Counted from the first letter of the stretch, positions 33,490 to 41,053 are shown. The stretch: 41,053 nt of DNA from CAIXDB01 sp038327915 (GCA_038327915.1 JBBQLO010000004.1:1-41053); one strand, 5' to 3'. The notes: generated from the letters alone by a model not told the origin. A program made the numbers and translations.

Positions 33490-33496
33490 GGCTGGG
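33468..33496. repeat. REP-like palindrome 3 at the RAYT stop
   Basis: 13-bp perfect arms (33468-33480 and 33484-33496), loop GTT, core identical to copies 1 and 2. The RAYT stop TAG (33487-33489) lies in the right arm. Confidence 0.9.
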
Positions 33497-33557
33497 AATT
33501 CTAGAATTTTTTGGGTAAATATGTTATATTGAATTTAATATCAACTAAACAAAGTGT

Positions 33558-33956
33558 ATGAATAAATTTACTTATATCATCGTCGGTCTTTTGATTATCG
33601 GAGGTTTTGTATGGCTCATTAATTCTCCAGGTAAGCCGGGGAAGTATGATGCATTTGCTCAGTGCATTAAAGCCAAGAATGTTACATTTTTCGGTGCTTT
33701 CTGGTGTCCACATTGTCAGGCTGAGAAGGCTCGCTTTGGTAAGTCTGCACAGTATTTACCCTATGTAGAATGCTCCAATCCAGACGGTCAGTCTCAGACA
33801 CAGGTGTGTATTAAAAATCAGATAACAACCTACCCAACATGGGAGTTTCCTACTACCACTGGTCCTACTGCGACTACTACGGGCAAGGAGCGTGTTGTTG
33901 GCGAATTAGAACTGGGCGATCTTGCTACGAAGACAAGTTGCACATTGCCACAGTAG
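33558..33956 (+). CDS. membrane-anchored thioredoxin-like thiol oxidoreductase (CPHC)
   Basis: 132 aa. A hydrophobic anchor at residues 5-21 leads to a short thioredoxin-like domain with the active site C50-P-H-C53 (FFGAFWCPHCQ), the same dipeptide as DsbA. C-terminal TYPTWEF carries the cis-proline. It would oxidise or isomerise thiols outside the membrane. The helical insertion of true DsbA is missing, so it is a compact DsbA-like or TlpA-like protein. The dsbB gene follows 31 bp later, so the two likely form an electron-transfer pair with quinones as acceptor. No clear RBS. Confidence 0.85.
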   Translation: MNKFTYIIVGLLIIGGFVWLINSPGKPGKYDAFAQCIKAKNVTFFGAFWCPHCQAEKARFGKSAQYLPYVECSNPDGQSQTQVCIKNQITTYPTWEFPTTTGPTATTTGKERVVGELELGDLATKTSCTLPQ

Positions 33957-33987
33957 AATTCAATAGTCTGATTAATTTTCCGATTAT

Positions 33988-34545
33988 ATGTTTGATCTCC
34001 TCAAAACATTTGTCACTCCTTTAGTTGGAACATCCGCCCTTATTTCCCATGTCATTTTTGTTGGAATTATCCTCGCTTTGCTCGTAGATACTAAATTTCG
34101 TTTCTTTGTATATCGTTTTGTCTCTCGTTATGTTTTAGAGTTACTGACTTTTGTTTCCGGAGTAGCACTTGTCGGCAGTCTTGTGTACTCGCAGATTGTT
34201 GGTTTTCCTCCGTGTGAATTGTGTTGGGTCCAGCGCATTTTTATGTACCCGCAAACACTTTTAGCATTCCATGCGCTTTATAGAAAAGACACTCGCATGG
34301 TGGAGTATTTATTACCATTATCTATTCTCGGAGCCCTCGTTGCTTTCTATCATTCACTCGTCCAGTGGGGATTTAATGTCGGTTCTGGTGGGTGTGTAGC
34401 AGTCGGAGGTGAATGTGCCAAAGTGTATGTCGACTCATATGGCTACATTACTATTCCTTTTATGGCTTTCACCGTTTTTGCATACCTCATCCTTTTTTCA
34501 ATAGTTTATTTTCTTGCTCAAAAGAAGTTTCCACTATCAAAATAA
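33988..34545 (+). CDS. dsbB: DsbB-family disulfide bond formation protein
   Basis: 185 aa with four or five membrane helices. The first cysteine pair is C76/C79 in PPCELCWVQRIFMYP, which is the DsbB signature including the quinone-side Q-R. The second loop has C136 and C143, again as in DsbB. It would re-oxidise the CPHC protein encoded just upstream and pass electrons to quinone. The N-terminus contains an extra hydrophobic segment (residues 14-33). The pair supports extracytoplasmic disulfide formation in this organism. Confidence 0.9.
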   Translation: MFDLLKTFVTPLVGTSALISHVIFVGIILALLVDTKFRFFVYRFVSRYVLELLTFVSGVALVGSLVYSQIVGFPPCELCWVQRIFMYPQTLLAFHALYRKDTRMVEYLLPLSILGALVAFYHSLVQWGFNVGSGGCVAVGGECAKVYVDSYGYITIPFMAFTVFAYLILFSIVYFLAQKKFPLSK

Positions 34546-34568
34546 AATTCATACTGTAATACAAAGTG

Positions 34569-35480
34569 ATGCAAGAAAAACTGGAAGCAAAAAAGAAAAT
34601 TACGATAGTCACCCACAACTCTAAATTTCATACGGATGATGTTTTTGGAGTTGCAACACTTATGCTTGTTTTAGAAAAAAATCATGAAGTGAATATTGTT
34701 CGTACACGTGATGAAAAAATAATTACTGAAGCAGATTATGTTGTCGATGTTGGTTTTTTATATGATCCTGAAAAAAATAGGTTCGATCATCACCAAGAAG
34801 GAGGGGCTGGGAAACGCGAGAATGGAATTCCTTATGCATCGTTTGGTTTGGTCTGGAAACAATATGGAGAGAAAATTTCAGGCAACAAAGAAATTGCAGA
34901 TAAGATTGACAGTGTGTTGGTGCAGGGAATTGATGCAGGAGATAATGGCATCCAAATAGTATCTCCAATTTTTGAAGATATATACCCATATGAATTTGGA
35001 AATTTTATCCACTCTCTTAATCCAAGTTGGAAAGAAGGTACAGATCAGGTAGATAAAATATTTTTGCAAGCTGTTGATTATTCAAAACTAATCCTGAGCA
35101 GATTAATTACGAGGAAAAGTGATAAATTAGAAGCAAAAAAAATAGTCGAAAAAATATATAATGAAAGTTTGGATAAAAGATTAATTGTGTTGGACAGATA
35201 TTACCCCGCTAATGACTTTTTGATACAATTTCCAGAACCACTTTTTATTGTATTTCCACAGGAAGATACTACATGGACTCTTAAAACAATTAAAAATAAT
35301 TCCGAATCATTTATTGATAGAAAAGGCTTGCCTGCGTCTTGGGCAGGCAAGAGAGATTTTCAATTAGAAAAAGTCACCGGTGTGGCTGGGTCTATTTTTT
35401 GCCACATCAATCTTTTTATCGCAATTGCTCAAACTAAAGAGGCTATTTTGAAACTCGCAGACATCGCACTGAATTCATAG
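34569..35480 (+). CDS. MYG1 family protein (metal-dependent hydrolase, DHH-like)
   Basis: 303 aa. VTHNSKFHTDDVFGVATL at the N-terminus, DVGFLYDPEKNRFDHHQEGGAG with the DHH-type acidic/His cluster, and GLPASWAGKRDFQLEKVTGV near the C-terminus are diagnostic. Eukaryotic MYG1 is a 3'-5' RNA exonuclease; bacterial function is unproven. The frame also has a GTG at 34566, but the ATG at 34569 is preferred. No membrane segment. The nearby dsbB gene ends 23 bp upstream, so co-transcription is possible. Confidence 0.88.
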   Translation: MQEKLEAKKKITIVTHNSKFHTDDVFGVATLMLVLEKNHEVNIVRTRDEKIITEADYVVDVGFLYDPEKNRFDHHQEGGAGKRENGIPYASFGLVWKQYGEKISGNKEIADKIDSVLVQGIDAGDNGIQIVSPIFEDIYPYEFGNFIHSLNPSWKEGTDQVDKIFLQAVDYSKLILSRLITRKSDKLEAKKIVEKIYNESLDKRLIVLDRYYPANDFLIQFPEPLFIVFPQEDTTWTLKTIKNNSESFIDRKGLPASWAGKRDFQLEKVTGVAGSIFCHINLFIAIAQTKEAILKLADIALNS

Positions 35481-35487
35481 ATGCAAA

Positions 35488-35516
35488 ATGACAAAAGTAT
35501 AATTTTCTGCTAAAGT
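35488..35516 (+). promoter_or_regulatory. promoter of obg, leaderless start
   Basis: ATGACA (35488-35493), 17-bp spacer and TAAAGT (35511-35516). The -10 ends 6 nt before ATG 35523, so transcription would begin at or next to the start codon. Confidence 0.6.
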
Positions 35517-35522
35517 GCTTTT

Positions 35523-36515
35523 ATGGCATTTATAGACGAACTCACACTGAGCATATCAGCGGGAAAGGGTGGTAATGGCATAGTCTCGTGGAAACATGAG
35601 AAGGGTATTGATCATGCCGGACCGGGAGGCGGAGATGGCGGTAGAGGAGGAAGTGTGTATCTGAAAGGCATTCGAGACATTGCAAGACTGTCATCATACC
35701 GCTTTATAAAGGAAATGCATGCCCAAAACGGCGATACTGGTCACGGAGACTGTATGCACGGTAAGTCGGGAGACGACCTTACTATCGAGTTGCCACTCGG
35801 AAGTATTGTGACTCATACCGAGACGGGAGAAAAAATTGAAATTCTTTCCGAGGAGCCCATTTTTTTTCTTAAAGGTGGTAATGGCGGATACGGCAATGAT
35901 CATTTCAAAGGATCTAAAAACGTTCGCCCGAAAGAATCAACACCTGGTAAACCTGGTAAAAGTGGCATATTCTTTATTGAACTTAAACTAATAGTTGATA
36001 TAGGTTTAGTAGGGTTTCCTAATGCTGGTAAGTCTAGTCTTTTAAATACTATTACTCAAGCTAAAGCAAAAGTCGGTAACTATCAATTTACTACTCTAGT
36101 TCCTAATCTTGGTGAGTTGCATGGATTTATCATCGCAGATATTCCAGGATTAATCGAGGGTGCCTCAGAGGGAAAAGGTCTGGGATACAGATTTCTCCGT
36201 CATATCTCTCGTACTAAAGCTATTTTGCATTGCATTTCTTGTGAAGACGAAACACCAGAAGTGGCATACAAGACTATTCGTGAGGAACTTTTGCGTTTTG
36301 ATACTAGTCTTTTGGATAAAACTGAAGTTATTGTATTCACTAAAACTGATCTTCTCGATTCGAAAACTCTTGCATCTCGCATTAAGTCTTTCAAAGCTGT
36401 GCTCAAAAAAAATTCAAAAAAAACTCCTGAATACGTCCTTTCGGTTTCTGTTATCGACGATACTTCTGTTAAAGAATTTGAAGATGAGCTGGTAAAAATT
36501 CTCAGAACTATGTAG
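35523..36515 (+). CDS. obg: Obg/CgtA GTPase
   Basis: 330 aa. Gly-rich Obg fold at residues 1-155 (GKGGNGIVSW, AGPGGGDGGRGG), then the GTPase domain with G1 GFPNAGKSS (G164-S171), the G3 segment DIPGLIEGA and the G4 TKTD. Obg assists 50S subunit maturation and stress control on the ribosome. The C-terminal OCT domain found in some relatives is absent, so the protein is at the short end of the family. It is followed 15 bp later by gatB. Confidence 0.95.
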   Translation: MAFIDELTLSISAGKGGNGIVSWKHEKGIDHAGPGGGDGGRGGSVYLKGIRDIARLSSYRFIKEMHAQNGDTGHGDCMHGKSGDDLTIELPLGSIVTHTETGEKIEILSEEPIFFLKGGNGGYGNDHFKGSKNVRPKESTPGKPGKSGIFFIELKLIVDIGLVGFPNAGKSSLLNTITQAKAKVGNYQFTTLVPNLGELHGFIIADIPGLIEGASEGKGLGYRFLRHISRTKAILHCISCEDETPEVAYKTIREELLRFDTSLLDKTEVIVFTKTDLLDSKTLASRIKSFKAVLKKNSKKTPEYVLSVSVIDDTSVKEFEDELVKILRTM

Positions 36516-36530
36516 TATTGAAGGACATTT

Positions 36531-38048
36531 ATGTCTGATTTAAACACACCGAAAAGCGATTCGTACAGTATGACTATTGGTCTCGAGATTCATGCTGAAC
36601 TCAATACCAAAAGTAAAATGTTTTGTGGATGCACGAACTCACCTGAAGCAGGGGCTCCTCCAAACATGTATGTATGTCCTGTCTGCATGGGTTACCCAGG
36701 AACACTGCCAGTGGTCAACAAAGCAGCAGTTAAAAAAGTACTTTCTGTCGGTGTGGCAGTCGGAGCGAAACTCGCTGATTTCAGTGAGTTTGATCGTAAA
36801 AACTATTTTTATCCGGACATTCCAAAAGGCTACCAGATAAGTCAGTATAAATATCCGCTTGTCTCCGGAGGCACTCTTGCGGGCGTAGAGTTGACGCGCG
36901 TTCATCTTGAAGAAGATACTGCACGTTCAACACATGACAGTGTCGCTGAATCAAGTCACGGAAAATCAGGCGAGAAATCCAATGAAAAATATAGCCTTGT
37001 GGACTATAACCGCGCCGGTGTTCCGCTCATGGAACTTGTGACTGAACCAGTTATTCACTCTGCAGAACAGGCGATAAATTTTGCCAAAGAATTACAACTT
37101 ATTTTGCAATACCTTGATGTATCAGATGCAAACATGGAGAAAGGCCAGATGCGAGTTGAAGTAAACATCTCGGTCTCAAAGAGTGAGACGTTTGGCACAA
37201 AAGTTGAAGTTAAAAATATAAATTCATTCCGCGCCGCTGGAAAAGCTATTGAATATGAATATGCGCGACAAGTCTCCTTGCTTGAAGAAGGGGGAAGTGT
37301 TAAACAAGAAACTCGCGGGTGGGATGAAAATAAAAACGCTACATTTTCTCAGCGTTCCAAAGAAGATGCTCATGACTACAGATATTTTCCAGAGCCAGAT
37401 ATCCCTAAATTAGTTATATCTCAAATACCAGAGTTTGCAGAATTTGCTATAAAAAATGAATTGCCAGAGTTGCCAGCAGTGGTGCGGGATCGTTACGCTC
37501 GCGACTTCGGTATCAAGCAGGAAGATATAGAAGTCTTTGTAACAGATCGTGTGCTTGGGAAATTTTTCGAAACTGCAGTAGTAAGTTTAGAAACATCAGA
37601 AAAGGTGGGAGATTCGGTAAAAATTCTTTCAAATTATATTACGTCAGACCTGATGGGTATTATTAAAAATTCTCCTGAAAGTCTGGAAAAAGTACTGCAG
37701 AAAATTACTCCAAAAAATATCGCAACACTTGTCGTTATGATTACAGCTGGTGATGTATCTTCGCGCGGAGCAAAAGATATTTTGAAAATAATGTCTGATG
37801 TGGGGGTGGAGAGTGCATCTGATCCACGGATAATTGCAGAAGAAAAAGGTCTCATTCAGAAAAATGACAGAGAAGAATTAAAAAAAATAATGCAGGAAAT
37901 TGTTTCGGCACACCCAGAAATTGTGTCCGACTACAAAAATGGAAAAATTTCGGTGTTGCAGTTTTTTGTCGGGCAAGGAATGAAAGCAATGAAGGGGGCT
38001 GGAAACCCAGAACTATTGAAGGGAGTTGTTTTAGAAATACTTAAGTAA
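36531..38048 (+). CDS. gatB: Asp/Glu-tRNA amidotransferase subunit B
   Basis: 505 aa. IGLEIHAELNTKSKMFCGC and the VCPVCMGYPGTLPVVN zinc region, KNYFYPDIPKGYQISQY, VEVNISVSKSETFGTKVEVKN and YFPEPDIPKL are all GatB signatures; the tail (from about residue 390) is the tRNA-binding YqeY-like domain. It transamidates misacylated Glu-tRNA(Gln) or Asp-tRNA(Asn) within GatCAB; gatA and gatC are not in the window. The start has AAGGA 5 nt before the ATG, one of the few Shine-Dalgarno sites here. The stop is followed 22 bp later by palindrome 4. Confidence 0.96.
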   Translation: MSDLNTPKSDSYSMTIGLEIHAELNTKSKMFCGCTNSPEAGAPPNMYVCPVCMGYPGTLPVVNKAAVKKVLSVGVAVGAKLADFSEFDRKNYFYPDIPKGYQISQYKYPLVSGGTLAGVELTRVHLEEDTARSTHDSVAESSHGKSGEKSNEKYSLVDYNRAGVPLMELVTEPVIHSAEQAINFAKELQLILQYLDVSDANMEKGQMRVEVNISVSKSETFGTKVEVKNINSFRAAGKAIEYEYARQVSLLEEGGSVKQETRGWDENKNATFSQRSKEDAHDYRYFPEPDIPKLVISQIPEFAEFAIKNELPELPAVVRDRYARDFGIKQEDIEVFVTDRVLGKFFETAVVSLETSEKVGDSVKILSNYITSDLMGIIKNSPESLEKVLQKITPKNIATLVVMITAGDVSSRGAKDILKIMSDVGVESASDPRIIAEEKGLIQKNDREELKKIMQEIVSAHPEIVSDYKNGKISVLQFFVGQGMKAMKGAGNPELLKGVVLEILK

Positions 38049-38070
38049 CTCTGCCTAAGTGTCCATGCGT

Positions 38071-38121
38071 CTCATAAACTAAAATACCCTAGGCTACGCC
38101 TAGGGTATTTTAGTTTATGAG
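38071..38121. repeat. REP-like palindrome 4 after gatB (diverged, 24-bp arms)
   Basis: A perfect 24-bp inverted repeat (38071-38094 and 38098-38121) with loop TAC. Its core CCCTAGGC-NNN-GCCTAGGG is the same as in the three palindromes near the RAYT, but the outer arms are AT-rich and different. It lies between the convergent gatB and HTH genes and might also act as a hairpin terminator. Confidence 0.9.
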
Positions 38122-38159
38122 GAGTCGACCCTTCGTAAGAATTGACCGAGACAACTAAA

Positions 38160-38402
38160 CTATTCCTCAATATGTCTGACTATGAGTTTGTGGATTTGAG
38201 CAGGCGTGCTTTTGCGTAATCCAGCATGAGTTTCGATTTCCTGTATAACTTCTTCTAGGTCATCAATTTTGTAGACTCTGTAGTTGTTCATAGGGTGGCG
38301 GTGAGCCTTGAGCTTGCCGTTCTTATCCCAGTTGCGAAGAGTGAGTGGTGAGACACCGAGAATCGAAGCTGCCTGTTTTATTGTAATGTAAAGTTTTGCC
38401 AT
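38160..38402 (-). CDS. MerR/excisionase-like HTH DNA-binding protein (80 aa)
   Basis: YITIKQAASILGVSPLTLRNWDKNGKLKAHRHPMNNYRVYKIDDLEEVI is a winged-helix MerR-type domain (residues 5-55) with the ASxxLGVS...R.W...G pattern; a short helical tail follows. Such proteins are regulators or excisionases of mobile elements. Convergent with gatB. A TAAAAG-like -10 lies just before the ATG, and the start is followed upstream by the AT-rich intergenic region, which may hold its operator. Confidence 0.85.
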   Translation of the reverse strand: MAKLYITIKQAASILGVSPLTLRNWDKNGKLKAHRHPMNNYRVYKIDDLEEVIQEIETHAGLRKSTPAQIHKLIVRHIEE

Positions 38403-38751
38403 GTCTTTTAGATTAAATTAACATTTATAAACCTATATAAATCTATATATACATTATATTAAATTATATTAATGTTTACAAATGATAAATAACTTTATCT
38501 GTGGACAGTGCAATTCATTTATTTTTTATGTCCTTAATAATTATGACTTTTTAAGTGTTTGTCATTTTTATACACACATATTTAAAATTAGCTTGAGACT
38601 CAACTTTACAAAATATAATGCTTTCTTTTAATTTGAGCAATGATGATCATCAATTTTTGATAAAATACTATTAAAATAATATTCTTTTAGAAAGAAAAGT
38701 CTTAATAAATATTAAATGAATTTTCTATGAACTTTTTTCTTAAAAAATAAT

Positions 38752-38780
38752 CCGAGATTTTATTTTTTTTAAAATCTCGG
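38752..38780 (+). terminator. A/T-loop hairpin, terminator-like
   Basis: CCGAGATTTTA (38752-38762) and TAAAATCTCGG (38770-38780) are perfect complements around a T7 loop. The arm is T-rich in both directions. No upstream gene is obvious, so it may be regulatory; the TCCGAGA/TCTCGGA motif recurs inside the next gene at about 39490-39532. Confidence 0.45.
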
Positions 38781-38819
38781 GTCAGGATAAAAAATCTCGT
38801 TTATCCGATATAGTCTTGT

Positions 38820-38828
38820 TTATCCACA
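38820..38828 (+). other. perfect DnaA-box sequence (TTATCCACA)
   Basis: TTATCCACA in AT-rich sequence. One degenerate box lies at 38500-38508. Without dnaA or a tight cluster this is weak evidence for an origin. Confidence 0.3.
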
Positions 38829-38881
38829 GTTTTTTGCTGTTTCTTTTAATGATACTTGATATACTTAGTACAAATAAATTC

Positions 38882-41053
38882 ATGAACACTGCACTATTTT
38901 TTGAAAATAAAAAATACATTTTAGTGCGAAATGCGAGCCAACTCACGGGCTACACAAAAGATTACATCGGACAACTTTGCCGTCTTGGAAAAATTGAATC
39001 ACGAAGAATTGGGAAAACGTGGTACGTAAGCGAAGAGTCAATTTTAAATTACAAAAACACTCCGACAGTTTCTTTTCATGCCCCTACTTTTCTTGCTACT
39101 CAAAATGTTTCAAAAAAAATACTGCCCCTTACAACTATCCCAAGTGAATCTAAAAAGAAAAAAATTCCTTCAGTGCCTTTCTCAGCATCTCTCCCTATAT
39201 CTAGTCTAGTTCCAAGCGGTCCATTTTTAAGAAAATTTCCTTTTCCTCGTATCTCAAATTTACCGGAAAAATTCCATCGAGTATTTGTAGCATCTAATTG
39301 GAATGTTGCAAAAAAAATTCTTCCAACTACTTTGGCTTTACTCATGACTATAGGTGCTTACACACTCGCAGACACCATGGGTAAAAACGTTTTTCCTGCA
39401 ATAAAAAATGGAAGAGAAATGGCTGTCTCTACACTTACCCTTAGCATCAACAATCTTTCCGATTTTAATACAGACTTGTATTATTCAATTTCTCGGATAT
39501 CCGAGAAACAAATTGCTTCCGATATCTCGGATTCATTCGCTGAATTTCCTGCAAATTCCTATCGTGCTTTAAGCGATATTGTCGATCTGTATTCTGAGCA
39601 CCTCACTTCTTCATACATTCCACTCGGACAACACTTACAAACCGCCAGTCTCACATTTTCTGCTGGTGTATTTTATCAAGGACACGAATTTAGCCGAAAC
39701 CCACCTGTCTATGTTATTAAAAAAATAAACTATTTTGCTCTAGCGGAGAAAAATATTGTCGACACTATAGGACAGACTACTGGAAACAAAATTGTGTTAG
39801 GTGCCCGTGCTGTCACAGATAAAACTCTTTCAAGTATTTCCACAGGCGTATCGAAAGTGATGTTTTTGTCTACTAATGCCATTGACACACTTTCGAGCAT
39901 AGCCTCAGTTATCATGTCTCACACTTCACACGTTGTTGCTCCACAGAGCACCTCCTCTTTGGCTGCGGCCTTTACTTCTGGCACGACGTACGTAGATCAT
40001 GCTGGCGTTGCAATCTACGACGCTTTTAATAATTTCTTTAATCGGGCAATTTATACTCCACTTGCAGGTCTTTTTGATTTGCAATTTCAATCAGTCGCCC
40101 AACCAGCTGCTTCTCCGTCTTCATTCATAGCATCAGGAAGACGTTCAAAAAATGTAGCTCAAGACAAAAAACTGGCACTTTCTCCAAAAAATACTTCTCT
40201 AAATACGAGCACAGGCACCCGCATAGGTGCCCGAGGCACTGTGGTAGAAAGAATCATCGAGCGTATTATTGAACGAGCTCCACACGCACAAGTTTTACCC
40301 GAAGTATCAGCCCAAGATCTCTCTGGTTATATTTCAAAAAATGATTTAGAGAGTCGCCTCCAGCAATTTAATAATTCTATTTCATCAAAATTTTATTCAC
40401 TTTCTTCTGGTTCTGGTGGACCAGTGGCAAATATCTACCAGCAGATAGCTCAAGCAAGTCGTATCGACCAGCTTACTGGTACAATTCTTACGACACCGAC
40501 TATAAATTCTCCGACAATCAATGGCGGATTACTTGTCGGTACAAATATTTCAGGTGGGTCGTTTGCAGGTGGTTCAGTCAGTGGTACGACGGGAGTATTT
40601 TCTGGGCAAGTCGGTATTCTCGGCAACCTCGGCATTGGTACCACTTCACCTTCAGTTGCTCTCGATGTTTTTGGAGATAGTCACGTCTCTGGAGCGTTGA
40701 CGGTGGGTTCAATTGTGTCTGGAGGTACCACTATCGGTGGTAATTTTGCAGTGACCGGAACATCTACTCTTGCCGACCTTCTCGTTACGGGATCAACAAC
40801 AGTTAAGAACTTAAATTTTCAAACTATTTCTGGTATTTTTGCGACTACTACAAATGCCACTTCAACCAATCTTTTTGCAACAAATTTTATTTCTACTAAT
40901 ACGCTATTCACCAACGCCACATCGACCAATCATTTTGTGACCAATTTAACTGCGACAAACTCAACACTGACCAACGCTACCTCAACCAATCTTTCTGCAA
41001 CTAATGCAACTCTTACCAACGGTACTCTGACCAACGCAACCATCACCAACGGC
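38882..41053 (+). CDS. large surface protein with N-terminal HTH, one membrane segment and TNAT repeats (partial)
   Basis: The frame is open from ATG 38882 to the window edge (724 codons) without a stop. Residues 11-58 form a MerR/excisionase-like HTH (LVRNASQLTGYTKDYIGQLC, then a basic wing with IGKTWYVSEESI). A Lys/Pro/Ser linker follows, then one hydrophobic segment at about 147-164, then a long Ser/Thr/Asn-rich part. Around residue 581 it has GIGTTSPSVALDVFGD, typical of phage-tail-like/trimeric autotransporter-type structural repeats, and from about 650 an increasingly regular TNAT/TSTN repeat. The likely topology puts the HTH in the cytoplasm and the repeats outside. Giant proteins of this type occur in Parcubacteria; function unknown, attachment to hosts is possible. 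A TATACT at 38860-38865 precedes the start. Confidence 0.85.
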   Translation, partial: MNTALFFENKKYILVRNASQLTGYTKDYIGQLCRLGKIESRRIGKTWYVSEESILNYKNTPTVSFHAPTFLATQNVSKKILPLTTIPSESKKKKIPSVPFSASLPISSLVPSGPFLRKFPFPRISNLPEKFHRVFVASNWNVAKKILPTTLALLMTIGAYTLADTMGKNVFPAIKNGREMAVSTLTLSINNLSDFNTDLYYSISRISEKQIASDISDSFAEFPANSYRALSDIVDLYSEHLTSSYIPLGQHLQTASLTFSAGVFYQGHEFSRNPPVYVIKKINYFALAEKNIVDTIGQTTGNKIVLGARAVTDKTLSSISTGVSKVMFLSTNAIDTLSSIASVIMSHTSHVVAPQSTSSLAAAFTSGTTYVDHAGVAIYDAFNNFFNRAIYTPLAGLFDLQFQSVAQPAASPSSFIASGRRSKNVAQDKKLALSPKNTSLNTSTGTRIGARGTVVERIIERIIERAPHAQVLPEVSAQDLSGYISKNDLESRLQQFNNSISSKFYSLSSGSGGPVANIYQQIAQASRIDQLTGTILTTPTINSPTINGGLLVGTNISGGSFAGGSVSGTTGVFSGQVGILGNLGIGTTSPSVALDVFGDSHVSGALTVGSIVSGGTTIGGNFAVTGTSTLADLLVTGSTTVKNLNFQTISGIFATTTNATSTNLFATNFISTNTLFTNATSTNHFVTNLTATNSTLTNATSTNLSATNATLTNGTLTNATITNG

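Larger units (their letters stand above)
32723..33496 (+). mobile_element. REP-RAYT-REP unit
   Basis: A 774-bp unit: palindrome 1, RAYT gene, palindrome 3, with palindrome 2 inside the gene. Both outer palindromes are identical over at least 27 bp. It lies between secA and the DsbA-like gene. Known RAYTs are domesticated IS200/IS605-type transposases that act on REP palindromes. No longer terminal repeats or target duplication are visible. Confidence 0.75.
38403..38881. other. AT-rich intergenic region, 479 bp, between divergent HTH and surface-protein genes
   Basis: No ORF or RNA gene is convincing. It holds alternating AT tracts with approximate palindromes (38420-38485), a degenerate DnaA-box-like TGTGGACAG (38500-38508), a perfect hairpin (38752-38780) and a perfect TTATCCACA (38820-38828). 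A TATACT (38860-38865) lies 16 nt before the downstream ATG and could be its -10. Confidence 0.6.

Noticed and set aside
35325..35351. Inverted repeat CTTGCCTGC/GCAGGCAAG in the MYG1-like gene as another REP insertion
   Set aside because: It encodes GLPASWAGK, which is a conserved part of the MYG1 family, so it is likely native coding sequence and not an insertion. It also lacks the CCCTAGGC core.
38403..38881. Replication origin
   Set aside because: Only one perfect and one degenerate DnaA box, no dnaA/dnaN gene and no clear repeated 13-mers. GC skew would decide; not computed.

Overview
The window looks like a chromosomal segment of a Candidate Phyla Radiation (Patescibacteria) bacterium, most likely in the Parcubacteria group. 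Reasons: AT-rich compact genes, many starts that lie only 6-11 nt behind a -10-like hexamer with no Shine-Dalgarno (probably leaderless mRNAs), a VirD4/TraG-like ATPase with a long disordered tail, a DUF4015 putative glycosidase, a lysine/alanine-rich micro-protein, and a giant surface protein with 'TNAT' repeats. The assignment is inference from gene content; no rRNA, tRNA or CRISPR was seen.

Layout. 1-1770: two or three hypothetical genes with their own consensus-like promoters, Shine-Dalgarno sites and strong terminators; the first is markedly GC-richer than its surroundings and is cut by an in-frame TAG. 1798-5681: a small membrane protein, a DUF4015 protein and a conjugation-type ATPase. 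5700-28830: a roughly 23-kb cell-surface glycan locus with six GT4-type and two GT2-type glycosyltransferases (one fused to a methyltransferase), three GT-C-like membrane proteins, GtrA, FdtA/FdtB-like amino-sugar enzymes, a methyltransferase, a left-handed beta-helix acyltransferase, a Wzx-type flippase and a Wzy-type polymerase/ligase with TPRs. Sugars would be made (FdtA/FdtB), assembled (GTs), flipped (Wzx) and polymerised or ligated (Wzy). One high-GC sugar-isomerase-like gene sits in it as an island. Two related palindromic elements of about 150-165 bp occupy the only large gaps between glycosyltransferase genes.

28831-30060: a gene-poor stretch with two possible small RNAs, a 96-aa hypothetical gene, a perfect DnaA-box sequence and a 22-aa lysine-rich peptide gene. 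30082-38048: housekeeping genes secA, a DsbA-like/DsbB pair, MYG1-like, obg and gatB, interrupted by a REP-associated tyrosine transposase (RAYT) flanked and internally invaded by a GC-rich palindrome. 38160-41053: a small HTH protein, an AT-rich intergenic region, and the 5' part of a giant protein with an N-terminal HTH, one membrane segment and surface-type repeats.

The most notable system is the RAYT and its palindromes. Three near-identical copies form the stop codon of secA, an in-frame insertion inside the transposase, and the transposase's own stop codon. A fourth, diverged copy with the same core and a 24-bp perfect stem follows gatB.
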